From an uncultured Bacteroidales bacterium (GTDB lineage: Bacteria > Bacteroidota > Bacteroidia > Bacteroidales > UBA932): a stretch of 51,116 bases of DNA. Below the pieces are notes generated by a model. That model was given only the letters and a program-made list of their open reading frames with translations. It was not told the DNA's origin and did not search any database. Every line of letters starts with the position of its first letter. Position 1 is the stretch's first letter. The stretch is taken from positions 1 through 51,116 of the forward strand of contig CALUSM010000018.1 in the NCBI GenBank assembly GCA_944323445.1, given 5' to 3'. This document shows, in pieces, positions 8,156-16,094 of this stretch. A program made the translations under genes and the position numbers.

Positions 8156-8632
8156 ATGAGTCTACCGATAGAGATTTTCACTGACGGCTCGTCCCGGGGC
8201 AATCCAGGTCCGGGCGGTTACGGTGTCATATTGCGCTGCGGGGAGCACTACAAGGAACTCTCCGAGGGTTTCGCCCAGACAACCAACAACCGTATGGAGC
8301 TTACCGCCGTCATAGTCGGTCTCGAGGCTGTAAAGCGGCCCAATGCGGAGATAATCCTGTACAGTGATTCCAAGTACGTGGTCGACTCGGTCAACAAGGG
8401 CTGGGTCTTCGGCTGGGAACGCAAGAATTTCGAGAAGAGGCTCAACGCCGATCTCTGGATCAGGTTTCTGGCAGTCTACCGCCGTCACCGTGTCCGTTTT
8501 GTCTGGGTCAAGGGCCATGCCGACAACCCCATGAACAACCGCTGCGACCAGCTGGCCGTAGCGGCTGCCACTGCCGTCATCAAAGCCAGCGGCGGAAAAA
8601 CTCCAGCACCTCCTCCTGCATCTGTCGGTTGA
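8156..8632 (+). CDS. rnhA: Ribonuclease HI
   Basis: This enzyme cleaves the RNA strand of RNA-DNA hybrids. All active-site residues are present at expected spacing: D10 (IFTDGSS), E48 (NRMELTA), D71 (LYSDSKYV), H121 (KGHADNP) and D131 (NRCDQLA). The 158-residue length is standard. The last 18 codons (KASGGKTPAPPPASVG and preceding) are a non-conserved tail. They lie over the 3' end of the convergent esterase gene: the two coding regions overlap tail to tail at 8580-8632. It sits 5 nt after pdxA. Confidence 0.95.
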   Translation: MSLPIEIFTDGSSRGNPGPGGYGVILRCGEHYKELSEGFAQTTNNRMELTAVIVGLEAVKRPNAEIILYSDSKYVVDSVNKGWVFGWERKNFEKRLNADLWIRFLAVYRRHRVRFVWVKGHADNPMNNRCDQLAVAAATAVIKASGGKTPAPPPASVG

Positions 8633-9755
8633 AGAAGTGCTTCTCGTCCCACAGGCGGGTGACGAGCCGGTCCTCCGCATTATTGTCCTTCCATGCTTTC
8701 CGCAGGATGCCGTAGGCGTCCTCCACACCCTCGACGGGAAAGAGCTTGTCCTGACTGCCGTTGAAGAAGAGGGCGGGGCGGGGACAGGCCAGGACGGCTG
8801 TATGGGGATAGTCCATGAAGCGGCGAAGGCCGGGTACAATCATCGAATAGGCCGAGCCGCCCTTGTTCTGGTTGTTGGTCATCGTCATCAGGTGCTCTGT
8901 CGTATTCATCCAGCAGACGGAGGCGGAGGCGGCTATGCGGTCGCTGAGTGCTGCCAGCATCCACGAACGGTAGGCTCCCATGGAGAAGCCCAGGCAACCG
9001 ATGCGCGTGCTGTCCACGCACTCCAGCGAGGCCAGGAAGTCCGCGCTGCGCATGTCGTCTGCGGTGATGATTCCTCCCCAGGAACCGCCCATCTGCAGGA
9101 GATTGGAGGCCAGGGCCTGCTGTACGTCGTAGTCCGCTCCTTCGAGCCGGCCCCTCTCTCCCCAGTAGAGAGCGTCCACGGCCAGTACGACGTAGCCTTC
9201 CCGTGCCAGAAGGTCGCCGATGAAGACACCGTCATAGCATTTTTCCGCCCACAGCCGTGCATCCTCCTCCACTTCCCGAGTCACGCCGAAGGGCCTTACC
9301 AGCTTTTCCTTGCCTATCGTAAAATGCGCCCCGTGGTCATGGAGGACGAGTACGGCGGGAAACGGTCCTTCTCCTTCCGGAACCAGCAGATAGGCCGGTA
9401 CGCGGCACCATTCAGATACGTTGAACATAACCCTGAGTGCGGTGTGACCTTCCCGTTCCTCGCGGGCAGTTACCTCCATGCCGAAGTCCGTGGCTGCAGG
9501 AGGGATGTTCTCCATGCATTCCAGGACAATATTCCGTGCATGGGTCTTCCACAGGCTGAAATCGTCTGTAGATGAGTTGCCCCAGGCCTCAGGCCATGTG
9601 AGGGCGGCTTTCATCTGTGGGTAGAATGCCGGCATGAAACCGGAGACTCCGTAAGAGGCGGTGTCGCTCTGCTGCGCGTGCAGGCGGACGGGGAAAAGCA
9701 GTGTTGCTGCGGTTGAGAGCAGTATGACGGTTACGAGATTCAGTTTGGCGTGCAT
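8580..9755 (-). CDS. Secreted alpha/beta hydrolase (Abhydrolase_7-like esterase)
   Basis: The 391-residue product has a signal peptide (about 1-27, ending RLHA before QQSDTA) and an alpha/beta-hydrolase fold. The apparent triad is S258 in GFSMG (256-260), D336 (GSQDKLF) and H373 (EKHFFN). The region LVLHDHGAHFTIGKE around 136-150 is typical of a Bacteroidetes/Planctomycetes esterase group (Abhydrolase_7, acetyl-xylan-esterase-like). Its place after exuT-eda-kdgK suggests it removes ester groups from pectic sugars in the periplasm; this is inferred from context. A longer open frame extends back to 10172, but that part is a shadow of exuT; the ATG at 9753-9755 begins the signal peptide. A terminator-like hairpin lies just upstream. 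Confidence 0.85.
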   Translation of the reverse strand: MHAKLNLVTVILLSTAATLLFPVRLHAQQSDTASYGVSGFMPAFYPQMKAALTWPEAWGNSSTDDFSLWKTHARNIVLECMENIPPAATDFGMEVTAREEREGHTALRVMFNVSEWCRVPAYLLVPEGEGPFPAVLVLHDHGAHFTIGKEKLVRPFGVTREVEEDARLWAEKCYDGVFIGDLLAREGYVVLAVDALYWGERGRLEGADYDVQQALASNLLQMGGSWGGIITADDMRSADFLASLECVDSTRIGCLGFSMGAYRSWMLAALSDRIAASASVCWMNTTEHLMTMTNNQNKGGSAYSMIVPGLRRFMDYPHTAVLACPRPALFFNGSQDKLFPVEGVEDAYGILRKAWKDNNAEDRLVTRLWDEKHFFNRQMQEEVLEFFRRWL

Positions 9756-9768
9756 GGTGTCGTTTTTA

Positions 9769-9803
9769 GAAAAAAGGCCTCCCGCTGGAGAGTGCGGCAG
9801 GCC
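9769..9803 (-). terminator. Rho-independent terminator after exuT
   Basis: Read on the minus strand, a 10-bp GC-rich stem (arms at 9794-9803 and 9776-9785, one mismatch, 8-nt loop) is followed by a run of T at 9770-9775. It lies 14 nt before the esterase start and leaves almost no room for another promoter. Partial readthrough is therefore the likely way the esterase is expressed. Confidence 0.75.
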
Positions 9804-9832
9804 AGGTAAAGCAATATTATGATGATCAGACG

Positions 9833-11320
9833 TTATTTCTCTATCGGTTTGTATTTGGGTACGAGGGTTTTCATGATAGCCCAGGCTATCAGGTAGGCTA
9901 CTGCGCAGATACAGAAAACAATCATGTATCCTGCAGGTTTGCCGCTGAATCCCAGGAATGTGAATGCCTCGCCGAGCTCCTCCGAGTGGGTGAAGAGGGC
10001 ACCTGCTCCCTTGTTGATCAGGAAGGAGCCCACACCGCCCGCCATGCCGCCGATACCGGTGATGGTGGCGATGGCCGACTTGGGGAACATGTCTCCGATG
10101 GTGGAGAAGAGGTTGGCCGACCATGCCTGATGTCCGGCTCCCGCGAGTCCGATGATCACTGCGGGCCACCATGCTGAGTAGCCTCCGAGGGGCTGGGCGA
10201 AGAGGGCAAAGAGGGGAAAGAAGGCAAAGATCAGCATGGCCAGCATACGGCCGTTGTAGGGGTTCATTCCCTTTTTCTCTACGAAAAGTTTAGGTAAGTA
10301 GCCTCCGAAGATGGAAAGCACGGTTACGATGGCGTAGAGGGTGAAAATCAGGGTAATGGCCTGGCTGGAGCTGGATGCGTAGCCGTATGTGTCGGAGAAG
10401 TAGGCGGGAGCCCAGAAGAGGTAGAACCACCATACTCCGTCGGTGAAGAACTTGCCCACGATGAAGGACCAGGTCTGACGGTAGGTGAAGCATTTCCAGA
10501 AGGGAATCTTCAGCTCGTCTTTCTCGGGAACGGCAGCGGATGCCGCGGCCTTGGCGTCTTCGGCATCGTCCTGGTGAATGTATTCCAGTTCGGCTTTGCT
10601 GACGTGCTTCGATTTCTCGGGCTTGTCGTACATGAATACCCAGAAGCCCATCCAGATGAAGCCGAGGGCTCCGATGATGACGAAGGCCATCTCCCAGCCG
10701 CCGCCTATACCGCGGTCCTTGAAGAACTGGGCGAGGAGGGGAATGGTGGCGGGGGCCACGAGGGCGCCTATGGATGCTCCGGAGTTGAAAATCGAGGTGG
10801 CGAAGGCTCTGTCTTTCTTGGGGAAGTACTCGGCTGTCACCTTGATGGCTGCGGGGAAGTTGCCGGCCTCGCCGAGAGCCAGGATACAGCGGGCGGCTAC
10901 GAAGAGCCAGACGCTGGTGGAGGCTATGGCCAGGGCGGCTGCCGAGCCGTTCTCGACTGCTGTCATCGCGCCGGCGTTCTCAAATCCCTCGATGTGGACG
11001 GTGGCCCAGCCGCAGATGGCGTGTAGGCAGGCTCCGGCCGACCATACTCCTATGGACCAGAGGTAGCCTTTCTTGGTGCCCATGAAGTCTACGAACTTGC
11101 CTGCGAAGAGCATGCAGATAGCGTAGACTATTGAGAAGATGCCGGTGATGGTGCCGTAGTCACTGTCTGTCCAGTGGAACTCGGGAGCGATGAAGTCCTT
11201 CCAGGTCAGGGACAGGACCTGACGGTCCATGTAGTTGACTGTAGTGGCCAGGAAGAGCAGCACGCACATCCACCACCTCCAGTTGGTCATTAGTTTCTTG
11301 CTTGTGGATTCTTCTTTCAT
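9833..11320 (-). CDS. exuT: MFS hexuronate transporter, ExuT family
   Basis: This 495-residue inner-membrane carrier of the anion:cation symporter branch of the major facilitator superfamily has about 12 membrane helices. The first helix is followed by NYMDRQVLSLTW, a hallmark of ExuT/UxuT-type galacturonate-glucuronate transporters. FAGKFVDFMGTKKGY is the conserved loop 2-3 motif, and GEAGNFPAAIK is also characteristic. A charged cytoplasmic loop of about 45 residues separates the two halves. It is third in the kdgK-eda-exuT operon, 22 nt after eda, so it feeds hexuronates to the KDG pathway. The substrate is inferred from family and context. Confidence 0.9.
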   Translation of the reverse strand: MKEESTSKKLMTNWRWWMCVLLFLATTVNYMDRQVLSLTWKDFIAPEFHWTDSDYGTITGIFSIVYAICMLFAGKFVDFMGTKKGYLWSIGVWSAGACLHAICGWATVHIEGFENAGAMTAVENGSAAALAIASTSVWLFVAARCILALGEAGNFPAAIKVTAEYFPKKDRAFATSIFNSGASIGALVAPATIPLLAQFFKDRGIGGGWEMAFVIIGALGFIWMGFWVFMYDKPEKSKHVSKAELEYIHQDDAEDAKAAASAAVPEKDELKIPFWKCFTYRQTWSFIVGKFFTDGVWWFYLFWAPAYFSDTYGYASSSSQAITLIFTLYAIVTVLSIFGGYLPKLFVEKKGMNPYNGRMLAMLIFAFFPLFALFAQPLGGYSAWWPAVIIGLAGAGHQAWSANLFSTIGDMFPKSAIATITGIGGMAGGVGSFLINKGAGALFTHSEELGEAFTFLGFSGKPAGYMIVFCICAVAYLIAWAIMKTLVPKYKPIEK

Positions 11321-11342
11321 ACAGTATCAGCTTTAGTTTCAG

Positions 11343-12023
11343 TTATTTCTTGGCGGCACGCGCTTCGGCTATGTAGCCCAGGGCATCGCGGCACAGGGCG
11401 GTGATGCGGCTCCAGTCGCCGGCGGCTATGGCGTCCTTGGGGAAGAGCTTGGAGCCCATGCCTACGCAGCTGACTCCGGCTTTCACCCACTCGGTCAGGT
11501 TCTCTCTGGTGGGCTCAACCGCACCGGTTACTATCAGCATGCTCCATGACATGGGAGCGAGCACGTTCTTGACAAATGAGGGACCGCCCACATTGCCGGC
11601 GGGGAAGACCTTGATCAGGTCGCAGCCGGCCTCCTGTGCGAAGCCTATCTCGGTTACGGAGCCGCAGCCGGGAGAGTAGGGGATGCAGCGGCGGTTGCAG
11701 ACCTTGGCTACGTCAAGGTTGAAGAGGGGGCCTACGATGAAATTGGCACCCATCTGGATGTAGAGAGAGGCCGTGCCGGCGTCCACTACGGTACCGGCGC
11801 CGAGTACCATCTCAGGGCACTCCTTGGCGCTGTACTTCATGAGCTCGGCGAATACCTCGTGGGCGAAGTCGCCTCTGTTGGTGAACTCGAAGGCTCTGAC
11901 ACCTCCTTCATAGCAGGCCTTGAGGACCTTCTTGCATACCTCGATGTCGCTGTTGTAGAACACGGGCACCATGCCGGTGCCGGTCATGGCCGTGAGAGTC
12001 TGTATCTTGTTGAATCTTGCCAT
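11343..12023 (-). CDS. eda: KDPG aldolase (bifunctional KDPG/KHG aldolase)
   Basis: Eda splits 2-keto-3-deoxy-6-phosphogluconate into pyruvate and glyceraldehyde-3-phosphate, the last step of hexuronate breakdown. The Schiff-base lysine is K138 in [10 protein letters not shown], the general base is E47 in FEFTNR, and GAGTV (75-79) is the conserved strand. The 226-residue length is normal for the single-domain class I enzyme. It lies 19 nt downstream of kdgK and 22 nt upstream of exuT, all on one strand. Confidence 0.95.
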   Translation of the reverse strand: MARFNKIQTLTAMTGTGMVPVFYNSDIEVCKKVLKACYEGGVRAFEFTNRGDFAHEVFAELMKYSAKECPEMVLGAGTVVDAGTASLYIQMGANFIVGPLFNLDVAKVCNRRCIPYSPGCGSVTEIGFAQEAGCDLIKVFPAGNVGGPSFVKNVLAPMSWSMLIVTGAVEPTRENLTEWVKAGVSCVGMGSKLFPKDAIAAGDWSRITALCRDALGYIAEARAAKK

Positions 12024-12042
12024 TGTCTTTTCTCCTTATATT

Positions 12043-13083
12043 TTATCTGCTTACACGTCCTGATGCATCGCCCTTCATCAGGTTCTCCACCTCCTTGACA
12101 GTTACCTGGTTGTAGTCACCGAAGATGGTGTGCTTCAGGCAGGAAGCGGCTACTGCGAAGTTCAGGGCCTTCTGGTCGTCGCCGGTGTAGGTGAGCAGGC
12201 CGTAGATAAGGCCGCCCATGAAGGAGTCACCGCCGCCGACGCGGTCTACGATGTGGGTGATGTCGTAGCGGGGAGAGGTGTAGAGTTTCTGTCCGTCGTA
12301 GAGGACGCCGCCCCAGGTGTTGTGGTTGGCGTTGATGGAGCCGCGCAGGGTGATGATGACTTTTTTAGCTCTGGGGAACTTCTGCATCAGCTGTGTGCAT
12401 ACGCTTTCGAACTCGGCCGCGTTGACCTTGCCTTCGGTCGCGGCTGCGTCGAAACCCTCGGGCTTGATGCCGAATACTTTCTCGGCGTCCTCCTCATTGC
12501 CGAGGATGATGTCGCAGCACTCTACGAGGGCGGGCATTACCTCAGATGCTTTCTTGCCGTACTTCCAGAGATTCTTGCGGTAGTTCAGGTCGCATGATAC
12601 CGTTACGCCGAGGCGGTTGGCCGTCCTGACAGCCTCGAGGCAGGCGTCAGCGGCGCCCTGGCTGATGGCGGGAGTGATGCCGGTCCAGTGAAACCAGGAG
12701 GCTCCTGCAAGCACTTTCTCCCAGTCTATCATCCCGGCCTGTATCTCGGAGATGGAGGAGTGTGCCCTGTCATAGACTACCTTGCTGCCGCGTGCCACGG
12801 CTCCTGTCTCCAGGAAATAGATGCCGAGGCGGTCGCCTCCGTGCACGCAGTAGTCCGTGCCTACGCCGTAGGAGTGCAGGTCGCGGACGCAGCTCTGCGC
12901 GATCTCGTTCTCGGGCAGCCTGGTGACGAACTGCACGTCGATTCCGTAGTTGGCCAGGGATACGGCCACATTGGCTTCACCGCCGCCGAATGTGGCGTCA
13001 AACTGTTTTGCCTGTGAGAACCTCAGGTAGCCTGGGGTAGAGAGACGGAGCATGACTTCTCCGAAAGTTACAACTTTTGCCAT
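12043..13083 (-). CDS. kdgK: 2-keto-3-deoxygluconate kinase (PfkB family)
   Basis: KdgK phosphorylates KDG to KDPG, joining the galacturonate and unsaturated-uronate branches. The N-terminus (VVTFGEVMLRLSTPG), the glycine-rich FGGGEANVAVSLA and the C-terminal VGGGDSFMGG with catalytic D286 are PfkB signatures. I start at the ATG at 13081-13083 (MAKVVTF). A longer frame back to 13146 would include the promoter box and operator and adds non-family sequence. It is first in the operon kdgK-eda-exuT-esterase. The operator at 13130-13151 lies just upstream of its -7 box, so repression by the divergent LacI-type protein is expected. Confidence 0.92.
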   Translation of the reverse strand: MAKVVTFGEVMLRLSTPGYLRFSQAKQFDATFGGGEANVAVSLANYGIDVQFVTRLPENEIAQSCVRDLHSYGVGTDYCVHGGDRLGIYFLETGAVARGSKVVYDRAHSSISEIQAGMIDWEKVLAGASWFHWTGITPAISQGAADACLEAVRTANRLGVTVSCDLNYRKNLWKYGKKASEVMPALVECCDIILGNEEDAEKVFGIKPEGFDAAATEGKVNAAEFESVCTQLMQKFPRAKKVIITLRGSINANHNTWGGVLYDGQKLYTSPRYDITHIVDRVGGGDSFMGGLIYGLLTYTGDDQKALNFAVAASCLKHTIFGDYNQVTVKEVENLMKGDASGRVSR

Positions 13084-13107
13084 AGTAATTGAGTAGTTTT
13101 TCGCGTA

Positions 13108-13115
13108 CAAAAATA
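13108..13115 (-). promoter_or_regulatory. Putative kdgK promoter -7 box (TATTTTTG)
   Basis: TATTTTTG on the minus strand matches TAnnTTTG, 24 nt upstream of the kdgK ATG. The palindromic operator covers the region where the -33 element should be. Confidence 0.6.
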
Positions 13116-13129
13116 GGCATTTATTTTTA

Positions 13130-13151
13130 TTTTCGTGCACGTGCACGAAAA
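13130..13151. promoter_or_regulatory. LacI-type operator (perfect palindrome)
   Basis: The core TTTCGTGCACGTGCACGAAA at 13131-13150 is a perfect 20-bp palindrome, and one further T/A pair on each side also matches. The even-length palindrome centred on CG is typical of LacI-family operators. It lies between kdgK and the regulator gene, 15 nt from the kdgK -7 box and 27 nt from the regulator's. It can therefore control both; the binding itself is inferred. Confidence 0.8.
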
Positions 13152-13178
13152 ATTTTTAATAAAACACGATTTTATTCC

Positions 13179-13186
13179 TATATTTG
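13179..13186 (+). promoter_or_regulatory. Putative promoter -7 box of the LacI-type regulator (TATATTTG)
   Basis: TATATTTG matches TAnnTTTG and precedes the regulator ATG by 43 nt. With the operator starting 28 nt upstream, autoregulation is plausible. Confidence 0.6.
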
Positions 13187-13229
13187 TACCGCGCGAGCCG
13201 CAGAAAATACGATAAAATATACGATATAA

Positions 13230-14297
13230 ATGGAAGAAGAAAATAATAAAAAGATAACAATCGCCGACGTGGCCAAGCTGGCCGGCGTCTCAAAAGGCAC
13301 CGTGGACCGGGTCCTTCACGACCGCGGAGGAGTCTCCCGGAAAAGCATGGAGAAAATACGGCAGGTGATAGACGAACTTGGTTATGAGCCGAATGTCTAC
13401 GCATCCATGCTGGCTATGCGCAAGGAGCACGTGATAGCGTGTATCCTGCCGGACAGCATAAAGGACGACTACTGGTACCTGGTGCGCGAGGGGTTTGAGA
13501 AAGGAGGGGAGAATATCGCCTCGATGAATATCCGGACCCGGATTTTCCTGTACGACCAGTACAGTCCCGAATCGTTCCGCAAGGCCGGCATGCAGCTTCT
13601 GGAGAGCAATCCGTCAGGGGTGGTGCTGCCTCCCTTTTTCAAGAACGACACCTATACTCTGGCGAACGCCCTCAGCCTCCGCGGCATTCCTTACGTGTAC
13701 GTGGACTCCAAGCTGGAGGATGACGGACATTTCGCGTATTACGGCATGCCCATGTACAAGAGCGGGTATCTCTGTGCCCGCCTCCTGACTCTGAGAGTCC
13801 CCCAGAAGCAGTTGAAAGGTGTGCTGGTGGTTAGGATTATACGCGATAAGATGCGTCAGTCAGACCCTACGCTCAACAGGCGGTCCGGCTTTCTGGACTA
13901 CATGGCCGAATACTATCCTTCCTGCGGGATCCATAATCTTTTCATTGACCCTCAGGCTCCCAAGGATACTGAGCGTCAGCTTAATACCTTCTTCAAGGCT
14001 CATCCGGGAATACGTCACATAGTGATGTTCAACTCGCGTGTGCACCTGCTGTCGGACTACCTGTCCCGGAATCCGGATCCGGACCGGGTCGTGGTCGGTT
14101 TCGACAATCTGGAAAAGAATATCAGTGCACTGAGCAGTGGACTCGTAAGCGTCCTTATCTGTCAGCACACTGACCTTCAGTCCTATAATGCAGTAATGGC
14201 CCTTTCGGACTATATCATCAAGCACAAGCGCCCGGAGAGAAAGGACAACTTCATGCACATGGACATACTCACTTCCCTCAACATCGACAACTACTAA
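13230..14297 (+). CDS. LacI-family transcriptional regulator of hexuronate/pectin genes
   Basis: The helix-turn-helix is at residues 9-30 (ITIADVAKLAGVSKGTVDRV) and the hinge region follows (GYEPNVYASMLA, 51-62). The rest is a periplasmic-binding-protein-like sensor domain (GVVLPPFF, VVVGFDNLEKN). The 355-residue length is normal for the family. It is cytoplasmic and would bind the palindrome at 13130-13151 and its relatives near uxaB/uxaC and the GH28 gene. The effector is unknown; KDG or a hexuronate is likely from context. It is transcribed away from kdgK and faces the 155-nt foldback element and uxaA. Confidence 0.9.
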   Translation: MEEENNKKITIADVAKLAGVSKGTVDRVLHDRGGVSRKSMEKIRQVIDELGYEPNVYASMLAMRKEHVIACILPDSIKDDYWYLVREGFEKGGENIASMNIRTRIFLYDQYSPESFRKAGMQLLESNPSGVVLPPFFKNDTYTLANALSLRGIPYVYVDSKLEDDGHFAYYGMPMYKSGYLCARLLTLRVPQKQLKGVLVVRIIRDKMRQSDPTLNRRSGFLDYMAEYYPSCGIHNLFIDPQAPKDTERQLNTFFKAHPGIRHIVMFNSRVHLLSDYLSRNPDPDRVVVGFDNLEKNISALSSGLVSVLICQHTDLQSYNAVMALSDYIIKHKRPERKDNFMHMDILTSLNIDNY

Positions 14298-14582
14298 CCG
14301 CCGGACCTGTCAGCATATCTGATATAGCTGTTTCATTAATTACAGTGACTGGCATCGGGAAAGGAGATATCCTCTGAGAAGCATGCCACCCTCGGCCTGT
14401 TAGAGGGAGGGACCCACCTTGATTATCACCGAATTACGAAGTAATGAGATGATAATCATGGTGGGAGGGATAGCGCCGTAGGCGCGTACTTCTCAGAGGA
14501 TATCTCCTTTCCTTATGTAAAGCGTAAATGACTGAGCCGTGATACCGATAACAACGCAACAGTTTGCCCTTTTATTACGCTT
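14298..14582. other. Intergenic region between convergent lacI-type and uxaA genes
   Basis: Most of these 285 nt are taken up by the foldback element at 14358-14512. The remaining flanks (14298-14357 and 14513-14582) show no reading frame, target-site duplication or promoter that I can support. Confidence 0.5.
14358..14512. repeat. 155-nt foldback element with 24-bp terminal inverted repeat
   Basis: The ends are perfect 24-bp inverted repeats (14358-14381 and 14489-14512). Three hairpins lie inside: 14389-14407 (CCCTC/GAGGG), a long one at 14413-14465, and 14473-14485 (GCGCC/GGCGC with a GTA loop). The long hairpin has a 16-bp stem with one mismatch, a 4x4 internal loop and an ATTAC/GTAAT tip. 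Together they fold into a cloverleaf on either strand. It could be a miniature mobile element, a bidirectional terminator for the two convergent genes, or a structured RNA. No coding capacity was found. Confidence 0.85.
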
Positions 14583-16079
14583 TTAGAGGGTGACGCCGGA
14601 CTTAAAGATGGCAATCTCGCGGAAATCCGACATCTCATTGTTCACCGGCTCGCCCGAGGCAACCTTTAGTACGTAGTGAATGAACCTCTGCAGGAGCTCG
14701 TCCCTGGATATGCCCTCTACGAGCACGCCGGCGTTGAAATCTATCCACAGCGGCTTGCGCTCGGCCAGAGGGGTGTTGGTGGACACCTTCATCGTGGGCA
14801 CGTAGGTTCCGAAGGGAGTGCCGCGTCCGGTGGTGAACAGCACTATCTGACATCCGGAAGAGGCGAGGGCGGTGGAGGCTACGAGGTCGTTGCCAGGGGC
14901 GCTCAGCAGGTTGAGACCCTTGAGACTCAGGCGGTCTCCGTATTTGAGGATGCCTCTTACGATGGAGCTTCCGGACTTCTGGGTGCAGCCCAGGGATTTT
15001 TCTTCGAGGGTCGAGATACCGCCGGCCTTGTTGCCCGGAGAGGGGTTCTCATAGACGGGCTGCCCGTTGCGGATGAAGTACTCCTTGAAATCGTTGATCA
15101 TGGATACCAGCGAGTCGAATGTGGGGCGGTCGCAGCAGCGGTTCATCAGCAGGGTCTCGGCGCCGAACATCTCGGGCACTTCGGTAAGTACGGTCGTACC
15201 TCCCTGAGAGACAATCCAGTCGGAGAAGAGGCCTAGAAGCGGATTGGCCGTGATGCCGGAAAGGCCGTCCGAGCCGCCGCATTTGAGACCGACTTTCAGT
15301 TCAGAGACAGGAACTTCCTCCCTGCGGTCGTTGCGACAGGCCTCGAAAATGCCGCGGAGCTGCTCCAGGCCGTACTCTATCTCATCGCCCTCGACTTTCT
15401 GAGTTTCCATGAAGCGGATGCGGGCGGAGTCCACGGGGCCGACCAGTTCGCGGAAAGCGTTCATCTGGTTGTTCTCGCAGCCGAGTCCTACGACGAGCAC
15501 ACCGCCGGCATTGGGATGCAGGACCATGTCCCTGAGAATCTTGCGGGTGTTCTCATGGTCATCGCCCAACTGGGAGCAGCCGTAGTTGTGGGGGAAGGCC
15601 ACTACGGCGTCCACGCTGCCCTCGCGGCCTTCGATTTCCTTGCGGAACAGTTCCTCTAGGCGTTCCACCGTGCCGTTGACGCAGCCTACCGTGGGGATGA
15701 TCCAGATCTGATTGCGGATGCCGACTGTGCCGTTGCTGCGGCGGAAGCCCTTGAATGTCATGGTGTGTGCGGCAGAGGGAATTTCTGTCAATGCCGGACT
15801 GTAGGTATAGTCCAGCAGACCTTCCAAGTTGGTCCTGAGCTTCGAATGATCGATGCGGCTGCCAGCGTGTGCATCGGCAGTCAGGTGGCCTATCGGGAAG
15901 CCGTATTTTATCACATTGTCCCCGGCGTGCAGGTCCATGAGGGCAAATTTGTGTCCGGCCGGTATATCCTCCGACAGAGTGAGCCGCAGCCCGTCTATCT
16001 CCACTGTCTCGCCGGAGGAGAGGGGATGTACGGCTACGGCCACATTGTCGGCTGAGTTGATCTTTATGTATCTGTCCAT
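14583..16079 (-). CDS. uxaA: Altronate dehydratase
   Basis: UxaA dehydrates D-altronate to KDG. The 498-residue protein has the full two-part structure: an N-terminal SAF-like domain (about 10-95, with ending NVIKYGFPIGHLTADAHAGS) and a large catalytic C-terminal domain. Conserved features of the latter include FKGFRRSNGTVGIRN, PHNYGCSQLGDD, GLGCENNQ, LKCGGSDGLSGITANP and FTTGRGTPFG. The cysteines in GCSQ, GCENN and KCGGSD are the probable iron/metal site. It lies 15 nt downstream of uxaB and is surely cotranscribed. It ends 70 nt from the foldback element. Confidence 0.95.
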   Translation of the reverse strand: MDRYIKINSADNVAVAVHPLSSGETVEIDGLRLTLSEDIPAGHKFALMDLHAGDNVIKYGFPIGHLTADAHAGSRIDHSKLRTNLEGLLDYTYSPALTEIPSAAHTMTFKGFRRSNGTVGIRNQIWIIPTVGCVNGTVERLEELFRKEIEGREGSVDAVVAFPHNYGCSQLGDDHENTRKILRDMVLHPNAGGVLVVGLGCENNQMNAFRELVGPVDSARIRFMETQKVEGDEIEYGLEQLRGIFEACRNDRREEVPVSELKVGLKCGGSDGLSGITANPLLGLFSDWIVSQGGTTVLTEVPEMFGAETLLMNRCCDRPTFDSLVSMINDFKEYFIRNGQPVYENPSPGNKAGGISTLEEKSLGCTQKSGSSIVRGILKYGDRLSLKGLNLLSAPGNDLVASTALASSGCQIVLFTTGRGTPFGTYVPTMKVSTNTPLAERKPLWIDFNAGVLVEGISRDELLQRFIHYVLKVASGEPVNNEMSDFREIAIFKSGVTL

Positions 16080-16094
16080 AATGCAGTAATGTCG

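Noticed and set aside
9756..10172. N-terminal extension of the esterase gene back to 10172
   Set aside because: The extra part is an arginine/histidine-rich shadow of exuT and crosses a terminator; the signal peptide begins at the ATG at 9755.
13084..13146. Longer start for kdgK
   Set aside because: The extension covers the -7 box and much of the operator and does not resemble PfkB kinases.
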